Below, in pieces: positions 41,082 to 53,395 of a stretch of DNA of 64,000 nucleotides. The position numbers and the translations under genes were made by a program. Each line of letters starts with the position of its first letter. The first letter of the stretch is position 1. The stretch is from Rhynchopus euleeides (lineage: Eukaryota > Euglenozoa > Diplonemea > Diplonemida > Diplonemidae): assembly GCA_963210315.1 (NCBI GenBank), contig OY723242.1, positions 310,001 through 374,000 of the forward strand. The letters run 5' to 3'. The notes under the pieces were generated by a model, which made no database searches, was not told the origin of the DNA, and saw nothing but the letters and a program-made list of their open reading frames with translations.

Positions 41082-44000
41082 TGGACCCGGCCCAGTACGG
41101 GCGAGATCGGCCCATAGCCGGCCCAGCACTGCCGAGATCGGCCCATGTCCGGCCCAGTACGTGCGAGATCGGCCCATAGCCGGCCCAGCACTGCCGAGAT
41201 CGGCCCATGTCCGGCCCAGTACGGGCGAGATCGGCCCATAGCCGGCCCAGCACGGCCGAGATCGGCCCATGTCCGGCCCAGCACTGCCGAGATCGGCCAA
41301 TAGCCGGCCCAGTACGGGCGAGATCGGCCCATGTCCGGCCCAGTACGGCCGAGATCGGCCCATAGCCGGCCCAGCACTGCCGAGATCGGCCCATGTCCGG
41401 CCCAGCACTGCCGAGATCGGCCCATAGCCGGCCCAGTACGGGCGAGATCGGCCCATAGCCGGCCCAGCACTGCCGAGATCGGCCCATGTCCGGCCCAGCA
41501 CTGCCGAGATCGGCCCATAGCCGGCCCAGTACGGGCGAGATCGGCCCATAGCCGGCCCAGCACTGCCGAGATCGGCCCATAGCCGGCCCAGTACGGGCGA
41601 GATCGGCCCATGTCCGGCCCAGTACGGCCGAGATCGGCCCGTAGCCGGCCCAGCACTGCCGAGATCGGCCCATAGCCGGCCCAGTACGGGCGAGATCGGC
41701 CCATAGCCGTCCCAGCACTGCCGAGATCGGCCCATAGCCGGCCCAGCACTGCCGAGATCGGCCCATGTCCGGCCCAGTACGGGCGAGATCGGCCCATGTC
41801 CGGCCCAGTACGGCCGAGATCGGCCCGTAGCCGGCCCAGCACTGCCGAGATCGGCCCATAGCCGGCCCAGTACGGGCGAGATCGGCCCATAGCCGGCCCA
41901 GCACTGCCGAGATCGGCCCATGTCCGGCCCAGTACGGGCGAGACCGGCCCATAGCCGGCCCAGCACTGCCGAGATCGGCCCATGTCCGGCCCAGCACTGC
42001 CGAGATCGGCCCATAGCCGGCCCAGTACGGGGGAGATCGGCCCATGTCCGGCCCAGTACGGCCGAGATCGGCCCGTAGCCGGCCCAGCACTGCCGAGATC
42101 GGCCCATAGCCGGCCCAGTACGGGCGAGATCGGCCCATAGCCGTCCCAGCACTGCCGAGATCGGCCCATAGCCGGCCCAGTACGGGCGAGATCGGCCCAT
42201 AGCCGGCCCAGTACGGGCGAGATCGGCCCATGTCCGGCCCAGTACGGCCGAGATCGGCCCGTAGCCGGCCCAGCACTGCCGAGATCGGCCCATAGCCGGC
42301 CCAGTACGGGCGAGATCGGCCCATAGCCGGCCCAGCACTGCCGAGATCGGCCCATGTCCGGCCCAGCACTGCCGAGATCGGCCCATAGCCGGCCCAGTAC
42401 GGGCGAGATCGGCCCATAGCCGGCCCAGTACGGGCGAGATCGGCCCATGTCCGGCCCAGTACGGCCGAGATCGGCCCGTAGCCGGCCCAGCACTGCCGAG
42501 ATCGGCCCATAGCCGGCCCAGTACGGGCGAGATCGGCCCATAGCCGGCCCAGCACTGCCGAGATCGGCCCATGTCCGGCCCAGCACTGCCGAGATCGGCC
42601 CATAGCCGGCCCAGTACGGGCGAGATCGGCCCATGTCCGGCCCAGTACGGGCGAGATCGGCCCGTAGCCGGCCCAGCACTGCCGAGATCGGCCCATAGCC
42701 GGCCCAGTACGGGCGAGATCGGCCCATGTCCGGCCCAGTACGGCCGAGATCGGCCCGTAGCCGGCCCAGCACTGCCGAGATCGGCCCATAGCCGGCCCAG
42801 TACGGGCGAGATCGGCCCATAGCCGTCCCAGCACTGCCGAGATCGGCCCATAGCCGGCCCAGTACGGGCGAGATCGGCCCATAGCCGGCCCAGCACTGCC
42901 GAGATCGGCCCATGTCCGGCCCAGTACGGGCAAGATCGGCCCATAGCCGGCCCAGCACTGCCGAGATCGGCCCATAGCCGGCCCAGTACGGGCGAGATCG
43001 GCCCATGTCCGGCCCAGTACGGCCGAGATCGGCCCGTAGCCGGCCCAGCACTGCCGAGATCGGCCCATAGCCGGCCCAGTACGGGCGAGATCGGCCCATA
43101 GCCGTCCCAGCACTGCCGAGATCGGCCCATAGCCGGCCCAGCACTGCCGAGATCGGCCCATGTCCGGCCCAGCACTGCCGAGATCGGCCCATAGCCGGCC
43201 CAGTACGGGCGAGATCGGCCCATAGCCGTCCCAGCACTGCCGAGATCGGCCCATAGCCGGCCCAGTACGGGCGAGATCGGCCCATAGCCGGCCCAGTACG
43301 GGCGAGATCGGCCCATGTCCGGCCCAGTACGGCCGAGATCGGCCCGTAGCCGGCCCAGCACTGCCGAGATCGGCCCATAGCCGGCCCAGTACGGGCGAGA
43401 TCGGCCCATAGCCGTCCCAGCACTGCCGAGATCGGCCCATAGCCGGCCCAGCACTGCCGAGATCGGCCCATGTCCGGCCCAGCACTGCCGAGATCGGCCC
43501 ATAGCCGGCCCAGTACGGGCGAGATCGGCCCATAGCCGTCCCAGCACTGCCGAGATCGGCCCATAGCCGGCCCAGTACGGGCGAGATCGGCCCATAGCCG
43601 GCCCAGTACGGGCGAGATCGGCCCATGTCCGGCCCAGTACGGCCGAGATCGGCCCGTAGCCGGCCCAGCACTGCCGAGATCGGCCCATAGCCGGCCCAGT
43701 ACGGGCGAGATCGGCCCATAGCCGTCCCAGCACTGCCGAGATCGGCCCATAGCCGGCCCAGCACTGCCGAGATCGGCCCATGTCCGGCCCAGCACTGCCG
43801 AGATCGGCCCATAGCCGGCCCAGTACGGGCGAGATCGGCCCATAGCCGGCCCAGTACGGGCGAGATCGGCCCATGTCCGGCCCAGTACGGCCGAGATCGG
43901 CCCGTAGCCGGCCCAGCACTGCCGAGATCGGCCCATAGCCGGCCCAGTACGGGCGAGATCGGCCCATAGCCGTCCCAGCACTGCCGAGATCGGCCCATAG

Positions 44001-47000
44001 CCGGCCCAGCACTGCCGAGATCGGCCCATAGCCGGCCCAGTACGGGCGAGATCGGCCCATAGCCGGCCCAGTACGGGCGAGATCGGCCCATGTCCGGCCC
44101 AGTACGGCCGAGATCGGCCCGTAGCCGGCCCAGCACTGCCGAGATCGGCCCATAGCCGGCCCAGTACGGGCGAGATCGGCCCATAGCCGGCCCAGCACTG
44201 CCGAGATCGGCCCATAGCCGGCCCAGTACGGGCGAGATCGGCCCATAGCCGGCCCAGCACTGCCGAGATCGGCCCATAGCCGGCCCAGTACGGGCGAGAT
44301 CGGCCCATAGCCGTCCCAGCACTGCCGAGATCGGCCCATAGCCGGCCCAGCACTGCCGAGATCGGCCCATGTCCGGCCCAGTACGGGCGAGATCGGCCCA
44401 TGTCCGGCCCAGTACGGCCGAGATCGGCCCGTAGCCGGCCCAGCACTGCCGAGATCGGCCCATAGCCGGCCCAGTACGGGCGAGATCGGCCCATAGCCGG
44501 CCCAGCACTGCCGAGATCGGCCCATGTCCGGCCCAGTACGGGCGAGATCGGCCCATAGCCGGCCCAGCACTGCCGAGATCGGCCCATGTCCGGCCCAGCA
44601 CTGCCGAGATCGGCCCATAGCCGGCCCAGTACGGGGGAGATCGGCCCATGTCCGGCCCAGTACGGCCGAGATCGGCCCGTAGCCGGCCCAGCACTGCCGA
44701 GATCGGCCCATAGCCGGCCCAGTACGGGCGAGATCGGCCCATAGCCGTCCCAGCACTGCCGAGATCGGCCCATAGCCGGCCCAGTACGGGCGAGATCGGC
44801 CCATGTCCGGCCCAGTACGGCCGAGATCGGCCCGTAGCCGGCCCAGCACTGCCGAGATCGGCCCATAGCCGGCCCAGTACGGGCGAGATCGGCCCATAGC
44901 CGGCCCAGCACTGCCGAGATCGGCCCATGTCCGGCCCAGCACTGCCGAGATCGGCCCATAGCCGGCCCAGTACGGGCGAGATCGGCCCATGTCCGGCCCA
45001 GTACGGGCGAGATCGGCCCGTAGCCGGCCCAGCACTGCCGAGATCGGCCCATAGCCGGCCCAGCACTGCCGAGATCGGCCCATGTCCGGCCCAGTACGGG
45101 CGAGATCGGCCCATAGCCGGCCCAGCACTGCCGAGATCGGCCCATGTCCGGCCCAGCACTGCCGAGATCGGCCCATAGCCGGCCCAGTACGGGCGAGATC
45201 GGCCCATGTCCGGCCCAGTACGGCCGAGATCGGCCCGTAGCCGGCCCAGCACTGCCGAGATCGGCCCATAGCCGGCCCAGTACGGGCGAGATCGGCCCAT
45301 AGCCGGCCCAGTACGGGCGAGATCGGCCCATGTCCGGCCCAGTACGGCCGAGATCGGCCCGTAGCCGGCCCAGCACTGCCGAGATCGGCCCATAGCCGGC
45401 CCAGTACGGGCGAGATCGGCCCATAGCCGGCCCAGCACTGCCGAGATCGGCCCATGTCCGGCCCAGCACTGCCGAGATCGGCCCATAGCCGGCCCAGTAC
45501 GGGCGAGATCGGCCCATGTCCGGCCCAGTACGGCCGAGATCGGCCCGTAGCCGGCCCAGCACTGCCGAGATCGGCCCATAGCCGGCCCAGTACGGGCGAG
45601 ATCGGCCCATAGCCGTCCCAGCACTGCCGAGATCGGCCCATAGCCGGCCCAGTACGGGCGAGATCGGCCCATAGCCGGCCCAGCACTGCCGAGATCGGCC
45701 CATGTCCGGCCCAGTACGGGCGAGATCGGCCCATAGCCGGCCCAGCACTGCCGAGATCGGCCCATAGCCGGCCCAGTACGGGCGAGATCGGCCCATGTCC
45801 GGCCCAGTACGGCCGAGATCGGCCCGTAGCCGGCCCAGCACTGCCGAGATCGGCCCATAGCCGGCCCAGTACGGGCGAGATCGGCCCATAGCCGTCCCAG
45901 CACTGCCGAGATCGGCCCATAGCCGGCCCAGCACTGCCGAGATCGGCCCATGTCCGGCCCAGCACTGCCGAGATCGGCCCATAGCCGGCCCAGTACGGGC
46001 GAGATCGGCCCATAGCCGTCCCAGCACTGCCGAGATCGGCCCATAGCCGGCCCAGTACGGGCGAGATCGGCCCATAGCCGGCCCAGTACGGGCGAGATCG
46101 GCCCATGTCCGGCCCAGTACGGCCGAGATCGGCCCGTAGCCGGCCCAGCACTGCCGAGATCGGCCCATAGCCGGCCCAGTACGGGCGAGATCGGCCCATA
46201 GCCGGCCCAGCACTGCCGAGATCGGCCCATAGCCGGCCCAGTACGGGCGAGATCGGCCCATAGCCGGCCCAGCACTGCCGAGATCGGCCCATAGCCGGCC
46301 CAGTACGGGCGAGATCGGCCCATAGCCGGCCCAGTACGGGCGAGATCGGCCCATGTCCGGCCCAGTACGGCCGAGATCGGCCCGTAGCCGGCCCAGCAGT
46401 GCCGAGATCGGCCCATGTCCGGCCCAGTACGGGCGAGATCGGCCCATAGCCGGCCCAGCACTGCCGAGATCGGCCCATAGCCGGCCCAGTACGGGCGAGA
46501 TCGGCCCATGTCCGGCCCAGTACGGCCGAGATCGGCCCGTAGCCGGCCCAGCACTGCCGAGATCGGCCCATAGCCGGCCCAGTACGGGCGAGATCGGCCC
46601 ATAGCCGGCCCAGCACTGCCGAGATCGGCCCATGTCCGGCCCAGTACGGGCGAGATCGGCCCATAGCCGGCCCAGCACTGCCGAGATCGGCCCATGTCCG
46701 GCCCAGCACTGCCGAGATCGGCCCATAGCCGGCCCAGTACGGGGGAGATCGGCCCATGTCCGGCCCAGTACGGCCGAGATCGGCCCGTAGCCGGCCCAGC
46801 ACTGCCGAGATCGGCCCATAGCCGGCCCAGTACGGGCGAGATCGGCCCATAGCCGTCCCAGCACTGCCGAGATCGGCCCATAGCCGGCCCAGTACGGGCG
46901 AGATCGGCCCATAGCCGGCCCAGTACGGGCGAGATCGGCCCATGTCCGGCCCAGTACGGCCGAGATCGGCCCGTAGCCGGCCCAGCACTGCCGAGATCGG

Positions 47001-50000
47001 CCCATAGCCGGCCCAGTACGGGCGAGATCGGCCCATAGCCGGCCCAGCACTGCCGAGATCGGCCCATGTCCGGCCCAGCACTGTCGAGATCGGCCCATAG
47101 CCGGCCCAGTACGGGCGAGATCGGCCCATGTCCGGCCCAGTACGGGCGAGATCGGCCCGTAGCCGGCCCAGCACTGCCGAGATCGGCCCATAGCCGGCCC
47201 AGTACGGGCGAGATCGGCCCATGTCCGGCCCAGTACGGCCGAGATCGGCCCGTAGCCGGCCCAGCACTGCCGAGATCGGCCCATAGCCGGCCCAGTACGG
47301 GCGAGATCGGCCCATAGCCGTCCCAGCACTGCCGAGATCGTCCCATAGCCGGCCCAGTACGGGCGAGATCGGCCCATAGCCGGCCCAGCACTGCCGAGAT
47401 CGGCCCATGTCCGGCCCAGTACGGGCGAGATCGGCCCATAGCCGGCCCAGCACTGCCGAGATCGGCCCATGTCCGGCCCAGTACGGGCGAGATCGGCCCA
47501 TAGCCGGCCCAGCACTGCCGAGATCGGCCCATAGCCGGCCCAGTACGGGCGAGATCGGCCCATGTCCGGCCCAGTACGGCCGAGATCGGCCCGTAGCCGG
47601 CCCAGCACTGCCGAGATCGGCCCATAGCCGGCCCAGTACGGGCGAGATCGGCCCATAGCCGTCCCAGCACTGCCGAGATCGGCCCATAGCCGGCCCAGCA
47701 CTGCCGAGATCGGCCCATGTCCGGCCCAGCACTGCCGAGATCGGCCCATAGCCGGCCCAGTACGGGCGAGATCGGCCCATAGCCGTCCCAGCACTGCCGA
47801 GATCGGCCCATAGCCGGCCCAGTACGGGCGAGATCGGCCCATAGCCGGCCCAGTACGGGCGAGATCGGCCCATGTCCGGCCCAGTACGGCCGAGATCGGC
47901 CCGTAGCCGGCCCAGCACTGCCGAGATCGGCCCATAGCCGGCCCAGTACGGGCGAGATCGGCCCATAGCCGGCCCAGCACTGCCGAGATCGGACCATGTC
48001 CGGCCCAGCACTGCCGAGATCGGCCCATAGCCGGCCCAGTACGGGCGAGATCGGCCCATGTCCGGCCCAGTACGGGCGAGATCGGCCCGTAGCCGGCCCA
48101 GCACTGCCGAGATCGGCCCATAGCCGGCCCAGTACGGGCGAGATCGGCCCATGTCCGGCCCAGTACGGCCGAGATCGGCCCGTAGCCGGCCCAGCACTGC
48201 CGAGATCGGCCCATAGCCGGCCCAGTACGGGCGAGATCGGCCCATAGCCGTCCCAGCACTGCCGAGATCGGCCCATAGCCGGCCCAGTACGGGCGAGATC
48301 GGCCCATAGCCGGCCCAGCACTGCCGAGATCGGCCCATGTCCGGCCCAGTACGGGCGAGATCGGCCCATAGCCGGCCCAGCACTGCCGAGATCGGCCCAT
48401 GTCCGGCCCAGTACGGGCGAGATCGGCCCATAGCCGGCCCAGCACTGCCGAGATCGGCCCATAGCCGGCCCAGTACGGGCGAGATCGGCCCATGTCCGGC
48501 CCAGTACGGCCGAGATCGGCCCGTAGCCGGCCCAGCACTGCCGAGATCGGCCCATAGCCGGCCCAGTACGGGCGAGATCGGCCCATAGCCGTCCCAGCAC
48601 TGCCGAGATCGGCCCATAGCCGGCCCAGCACTGCCGAGATCGGCCCATGTCCGGCCCAGCACTGCCGAGATCGGCCCATAGCCGGCCCAGTACGGGCGAG
48701 ATCGGCCCATAGCCGTCCCAGCACTGCCGAGATCGGCCCATAGCCGGCCCAGCACTGCCGAGATCGGCCCATGTCCGGCCCAGCACTGCCGAGATCGGCC
48801 CATAGCCGGCCCAGTACGGGCGAGATCGGCCCATAGCCGGCCCAGTACGGGCGAGATCGGCCCATGTCCGGCCCAGTACGGCCGAGATCGGCCCGTAGCC
48901 GGCCCAGCACTGCCGAGATCGGCCCATAGCCGGCCCAGTACGGGCGAGATCGGCCCATAGCCGGCCCAGCACTGCCGAGATCGGCCCATAGCCGGCCCAG
49001 TACGGGCGAGATCGGCCCATGTCCGGCCCAGTACGGCCGAGATCGGCCCGTAGCCGGCCCAGCAGTGCCGAGATCGGCCCATGTCCGGCCCAGTACGGGC
49101 GAGATCGGCCCATAGCCGGCCCAGCACTGCCGAGATCGGCCCATAGCCGGCCCAGTACGGGCGAGATCGGCCCATGTCCGGCCCAGTACGGCCGAGATCG
49201 GCCCGTAGCCGGCCCAGCAGTGCCGAGATCGGCCCATGTCCGGCCCAGTACGGGCGAGATCGGCCCATAGCCGGCCCAGCACTGCCGAGATCGGCCCATA
49301 GCCGGCCCAGTACGGGCGAGATCGGCCCATAGCCGTCCCAGCACTGCCGAGATCGGCCCATAGCCGGCCCAGTACGGGCGAGATCGGCCCATAGCCGGCC
49401 CAGCACTGCCGAGATCGGCCCATAGCCGGCCCAGTACGGGCGAGATCGGCCCATAGCCGGCCCAGTACGGGCGAGATCGGCCCATGTCCGGCCCAGTACG
49501 GCCGAGATCGGCCCGTAGCCGGCCCAGCAGTGCCGAGATCGGCCCATGTCCGGCCCAGTACGGGCGAGATCGGCCCATAGCCGTCCCAGCACTGCCGAGA
49601 TCGGCCCATAGCCGGCCCAGTACGGGCGAGATCGGCCCATAGCCGGCCCAGTACGGGCGAGATCGGCCCATGTCCGGCCCAGTACGGCCGAGATCGGCCC
49701 GTAGCCGGCCCAGCAGTGCCGAGATCGGCCCATGTCCGGCCCAGTACGGGCGAGATCGGCCCATAGCCGGCCCAGCACTGCCGAGATCGGCCCATAGCCG
49801 GCCCAGTACTGCCGAGATCGGCCCATGTCCGGCCCAGTACGTGCGAGATCGGCCCGTAGCCGGCCCAGCACTGCCGAGATCGGCCCATGTCCGGCCCAGT
49901 ACGGGCGAGATCGGCCCGTAGCCGGCCCAGCACTGCCGAGATCGGCCCATATCCGGCCCAGTACGGGCGAGATCGGCCCATAGCCGGCCCAGCACTGCCG

Positions 50001-50403
50001 AGATCGGCCCATAGCCGGCCCAGTACTGCCGAGATCGGCCCATGTCCGGCCCAGTACGTGCGAGATCGGCCCGTAGCCGGCCCAGCACTGCCGAGATCGG
50101 CCCATGTCCGGCCCAGTACGGGCGAGATCGGCCCATAGCCGGCCCAGCACTGCCGAGATCGGCCCATAGCCGGCCCAGTACTGCCGAGATCGGCCCATGT
50201 CCGGCCCAGTACGTGCGAGATCGGCCCGTAGCCGGCCCAGCACTGCCGAGATCGGCCCATGTCCGGCCCAGTACGGGCGAGATCGGCCCATAGCCGGCCC
50301 AGCACTGCCGAGATCGGCCCATAGCCGGCCCAGCACTGCCGGGCGAGATCGGGCGAGATCGGCCCATAGCCGGCCCAGTACTGCCGAGATCGGCCCATGT
50401 CCG
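41082..50403. repeat. Giant 31-bp tandem array (~300 copies)
   Basis: The unit reads GGCCCAGTACGGGCGAGATC plus GGCCCATAGCC; main variants are CACTGCC for TACGGGC, CATGTCC or CGTAGCC for CATAGCC, and CCGTCCC for CCGGCCC. About 9.3 kb at constant 31-bp period. Variants are arranged in local higher-order repeats; for example the CCGTCCC variant recurs at ~310 bp (ten units) near 43102, 43412 and 43722. All three minus frames stay open for ~3100 codons because no variant carries a stop on that strand. As 31 is not divisible by three, each frame cycles through a 31-residue repeat. On the plus strand TAG in CATAGCC closes every frame within 93 bp unless a variant unit removes it. Not considered protein-coding. 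Confidence 0.97.
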
Positions 50404-50416
50404 GCCTAGTCGTAGG

Positions 50417-50640
50417 ATGCTGAACGAAGACAGCCAGCAGGCGCTGCTCTTCGATGACTACTCCACAGAGACGAAGATCACGACACTCGTGGTCACAGAC
50501 GTGCAGGCCTCGACCCTCTGCTTGGAGAAGTCTTTCGAGGGAATGCGGAAGGCGCTAGAAATCCACAACCATGTGATCCGGAAGTGCATTGCGGGCATGG
50601 CGGGTATGAGGCAGGACATCGTCAGTGTCTGGACAGCACT
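50417..50640 (+). pseudogene. Class III adenylate/guanylate cyclase domain fragment
   Basis: ATG at 50417. Residues ~19-65 read KITTLVVTDVQASTLCLEKS, then MRKALEIHNHVIRKCIAGMAG, matching the start of class III nucleotidyl cyclase catalytic domains (TLxFTDVxxST-LWE ... AL-x-x-H-x-x-x-R). The metal-binding Asp of TD is kept. The domain should continue with a G-E-x-K-T-x-GDSFM region, but at ~res 68 the sequence turns into the 31-bp array that follows. Upstream, the previous array ends 14 bp before the ATG. So only ~70 of ~180 residues remain and the fragment cannot be a working cyclase by itself. Cyclases of this class are numerous in euglenozoans and other protists. The neighbouring arrays may have grown inside the former gene. 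Confidence 0.65.
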
Positions 50641-52025
50641 CCTGGGCTCGGCCCAGGGACTGGACATCACTCCCTGGCTCGGCCCAGTGTCTGGACAGCA
50701 CTCCTGGGCTCGGCCCAGGGTCTGGACACCACTCCTGGGCTCGGCCCAGTGTCTGGACACCACTCCCTGGCTCGGCCCAGGGACTGGACAGCACTCCTGA
50801 GCTCGGCCCAGTGTCTGGACAGCACTCCTGGGCTCGGCCCAGGGTCTGGACACCACTCCCTGGCTCGGCCCAGGGTCTGGACATCACTCCCTGGCTCGGC
50901 CCAGTGTGGACAGCACTCCTGGGCTCGGCCCAGGGTCTGGACATCACTCCTGGGCTCGGCCCAGTGTCTGGACACCACTCCCTGGCTCGGCCCAGTGTCT
51001 GGACATCACTCCTGGGCTCGGCCCAGGGTCTGGACATCACTCCTGGGCTCGGCCCAGTGTCTGGACAGCACTCCTGGGCTCGGCCCAGGGTCTGGACACC
51101 ACTCCCTGGCTCGGCCCAGGGACTGGACAGCACTCCTGGGCTCGGCCCAGTGTCTGGACAGCACTCCTGGGCTCGGCCCAGGGTCTGGACACCACTCCCT
51201 GGCTCGGCCCAGGGACTGGACAGCACTCCTGAGCTCGGCCCAGTGTCTGGACAGCACTCCTGGGCTCGGCCCAGGGTCTGGACACCACTCCCTGGCTCGG
51301 CCCAGGGTCTGGACATCACTCCTGGGCTCGGCCCAGTGTCTGGACAGCACTCCTGGGCTCGGCCCAGGGTCTGGACACCACTCCCTGGCTCGGCCCAGGG
51401 ACTGGACAGCACTCCTGAGCTCGGCCCAGTGTCTGGACAGCACTCCTGGGCTCGGCCCAGGGTCTGGACACCACTCCCTGGCTCGGCCCAGGGTCTGGAC
51501 ATCACTCCTGGGCTCGGCCCAGTGTCTGGACACCACTCCCTGGCTCGGCCCAGGGTCTGGACATCACTCCTGGGCTCGGCCCAGTGTCTGGACACCACTC
51601 CCTGGCTCGGCCCAGGGTCTGGACAGCACTCCTGGGCTCGGCCCAGGGTCTGGACACCGCTCCCTGGCTCGGCCCAGGGACTGGACAGCACTCCTGAGCT
51701 CGGCCCAGTGCCTGGACAGCACTCCTGGGCTCGGCCCAGGGTCTGGACACCACTCCCTGGCTCGGCCCAGGGACTGGACAGCACTCCTGAGCTCGGCCCA
51801 GTGCCTGGACAGCACTCCTGGGCTCGGCCCAGGGTCTGGACACCACTCCCTGGCTCGGCCCAGGGTCTGGACATCACTCCTGGGCTCGGCCCAGTGTCTG
51901 GACATCACTCCTGGGCTCGGCCCAGTGTCTGGACACCACTCCCTGGCTCGGCCCAGGGTCTGGACAGCACTCCTGGGCTCGGCCCAGTGTCTGGACACGA
52001 CTCGTCGGCTCGGCCCAGTGGGTCG
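50625..52025. repeat. Second 31-bp array (CTCGGCCCAG-TCTGGACA type)
   Basis: Units such as CTCCTGGGCTCGGCCCAG + GGTCTGGACACCA or TGTCTGGACAGCA, 31 bp each, ~45 copies, alternating in dimers. The motif GGGTCTGGACACCACTCCTGG also stands once at 41055-41076, at the left edge of the giant array. Open on both strands for hundreds of codons through repetition alone. Confidence 0.95.
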
Positions 52026-52740
52026 AGCCCAGGAGTGATGTCCAGACACTGTCTGGACGGGAAGCTCCCCGCAGTGAGTGGTCGGGGGCCGTGGCCACGA
52101 CCTCGGGGTGATGTCCAGCCGAGCAGAACGTGGCGCCCGGAGTACCGAGTGTTTGCTCCACTCAGAGGGGGTTCGATGCAGGACCCCTTCCCAGTCATGA
52201 TCTCCTCAGTGCCTCCATCGATCCCCTCCGTCAGGGATCTTGCTGTGTGTAACATTAGCACAAGACCTAAACCCGCATCGCGTACCCATCCTTCGAAACC
52301 GTGCGATGTGCAATGTTGTGTTCATGTAGCTAGCTCGGAGAGTGTCTTAGCGAGCCCGCAAGGCTAGCTATATTTGCACCGTCCAACCAAATCTTGCTCA
52401 GCTTCGACTTGGCGCCGAGAGAGTTACGAGCGCTGCCCATAGAATCAGGTGTGCCGGGCGTGTGTGTCTTTGTCAACACACGCAGACTCCTGCATACAGT
52501 AGACGGCCTACAGGCGAGGCGGAGTGTGACCTACTGTTGGGGGTGGTGAACTGGTCTGCGACGTCATCCTGCTGGTGTGCGACGTCTCCACCTCCTGCGG
52601 CACAGGGGGCCTTGTGATCTGGAGCGCTGGGGCAGCGCGGTGCAATGTCGGAGTGCGGACGGGCCAAGTCCCCCTGCTCCTGTGCATGCAGCGCAGATTT
52701 CTTGTTGCTGCGGTCCAGACAGCGGGCCGAGACCGGATGT
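52026..52740. other. Unique spacer between second and third arrays
   Basis: It begins with an inverted piece of the second array (GAGCCCAGGAGTGATGTCCAGACAC at 52024-52048) and has no recognised gene. Two short stretches resemble array-2 units inverted (near 52110). Confidence 0.5.
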
Positions 52741-52744
52741 GATG

Positions 52745-53395
52745 TCGGCCCACCCTCGGGACATCACTGCCTGGCTCGGCCCACCCTCTGGACAGGACTG
52801 CGTGGCTCGGCCCATTCTCGGGACAGCACTGCCTAGCTCGGCCCACCCTCGGGACAGCACTGTCTGGCTCGGCCCGTTCTCGGGACAGCACTGTCTGGCT
52901 CGGCCCACCCTTGGGACAGCACTGCCTGGCTCGGCCCATTCTCGGGACAGCACTGTCTGGCTCGGCCCGTTCTCGGGACAGCACTGTCTGGCTCGGCCCG
53001 TTCTCGGGACAGCACTGTCTGGCTCGGCCCACCCTTGGGACAGCACTGCCTGGCTCGGCCCATTCTCGGGACAGCACTGTCTGGCTCGGCCCGTTCTCGG
53101 GACAGCACTGTCTGGCTCGGCCCATTCTCGGGACAGCACTGTCTGGCTCGGCCCATTCTCGGGACAGCACTGTCTGGCTCGGCCCACCCTTGGGACAGCA
53201 CTGCCTGGCTCGGCCCATTCTCGGGACAGCACTGTCTGGCTCGGCCCGTTCTCGGGACAGCACTGTCTGGCTCGGCCCACCCTTGGGACAGCACTGCCTG
53301 GCTCGGCCCATTCTCGGGACATCACTGTCTGGCTCGGCCCACCCTTGGGACAGCACTGTCTGGCTCGGCCCGTTCTCGGGACAGCACTGCCTGGC
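52745..53395. repeat. Third 31-bp array (TCTCGGGACAGCACTG type)
   Basis: Units such as CTGGCTCGGCCCATT or CTGGCTCGGCCCACC followed by CTCGGGACAGCACTGT; 31 bp, ~21 copies, alternating C-C-A-T-T / C-G-T-T / C-A-C-C subtypes. It shares the GGCTCGGCCCA core with the second array and GGCCCA with the first. Confidence 0.95.

Noticed and set aside
40969-50398. Three ~3100-residue proteins in the minus frames
   Set aside because: They are translations of one 31-bp satellite in three frames; the openness follows from a stop-free unit, and no flanking domain, start context or non-repeat coding sequence supports a gene.
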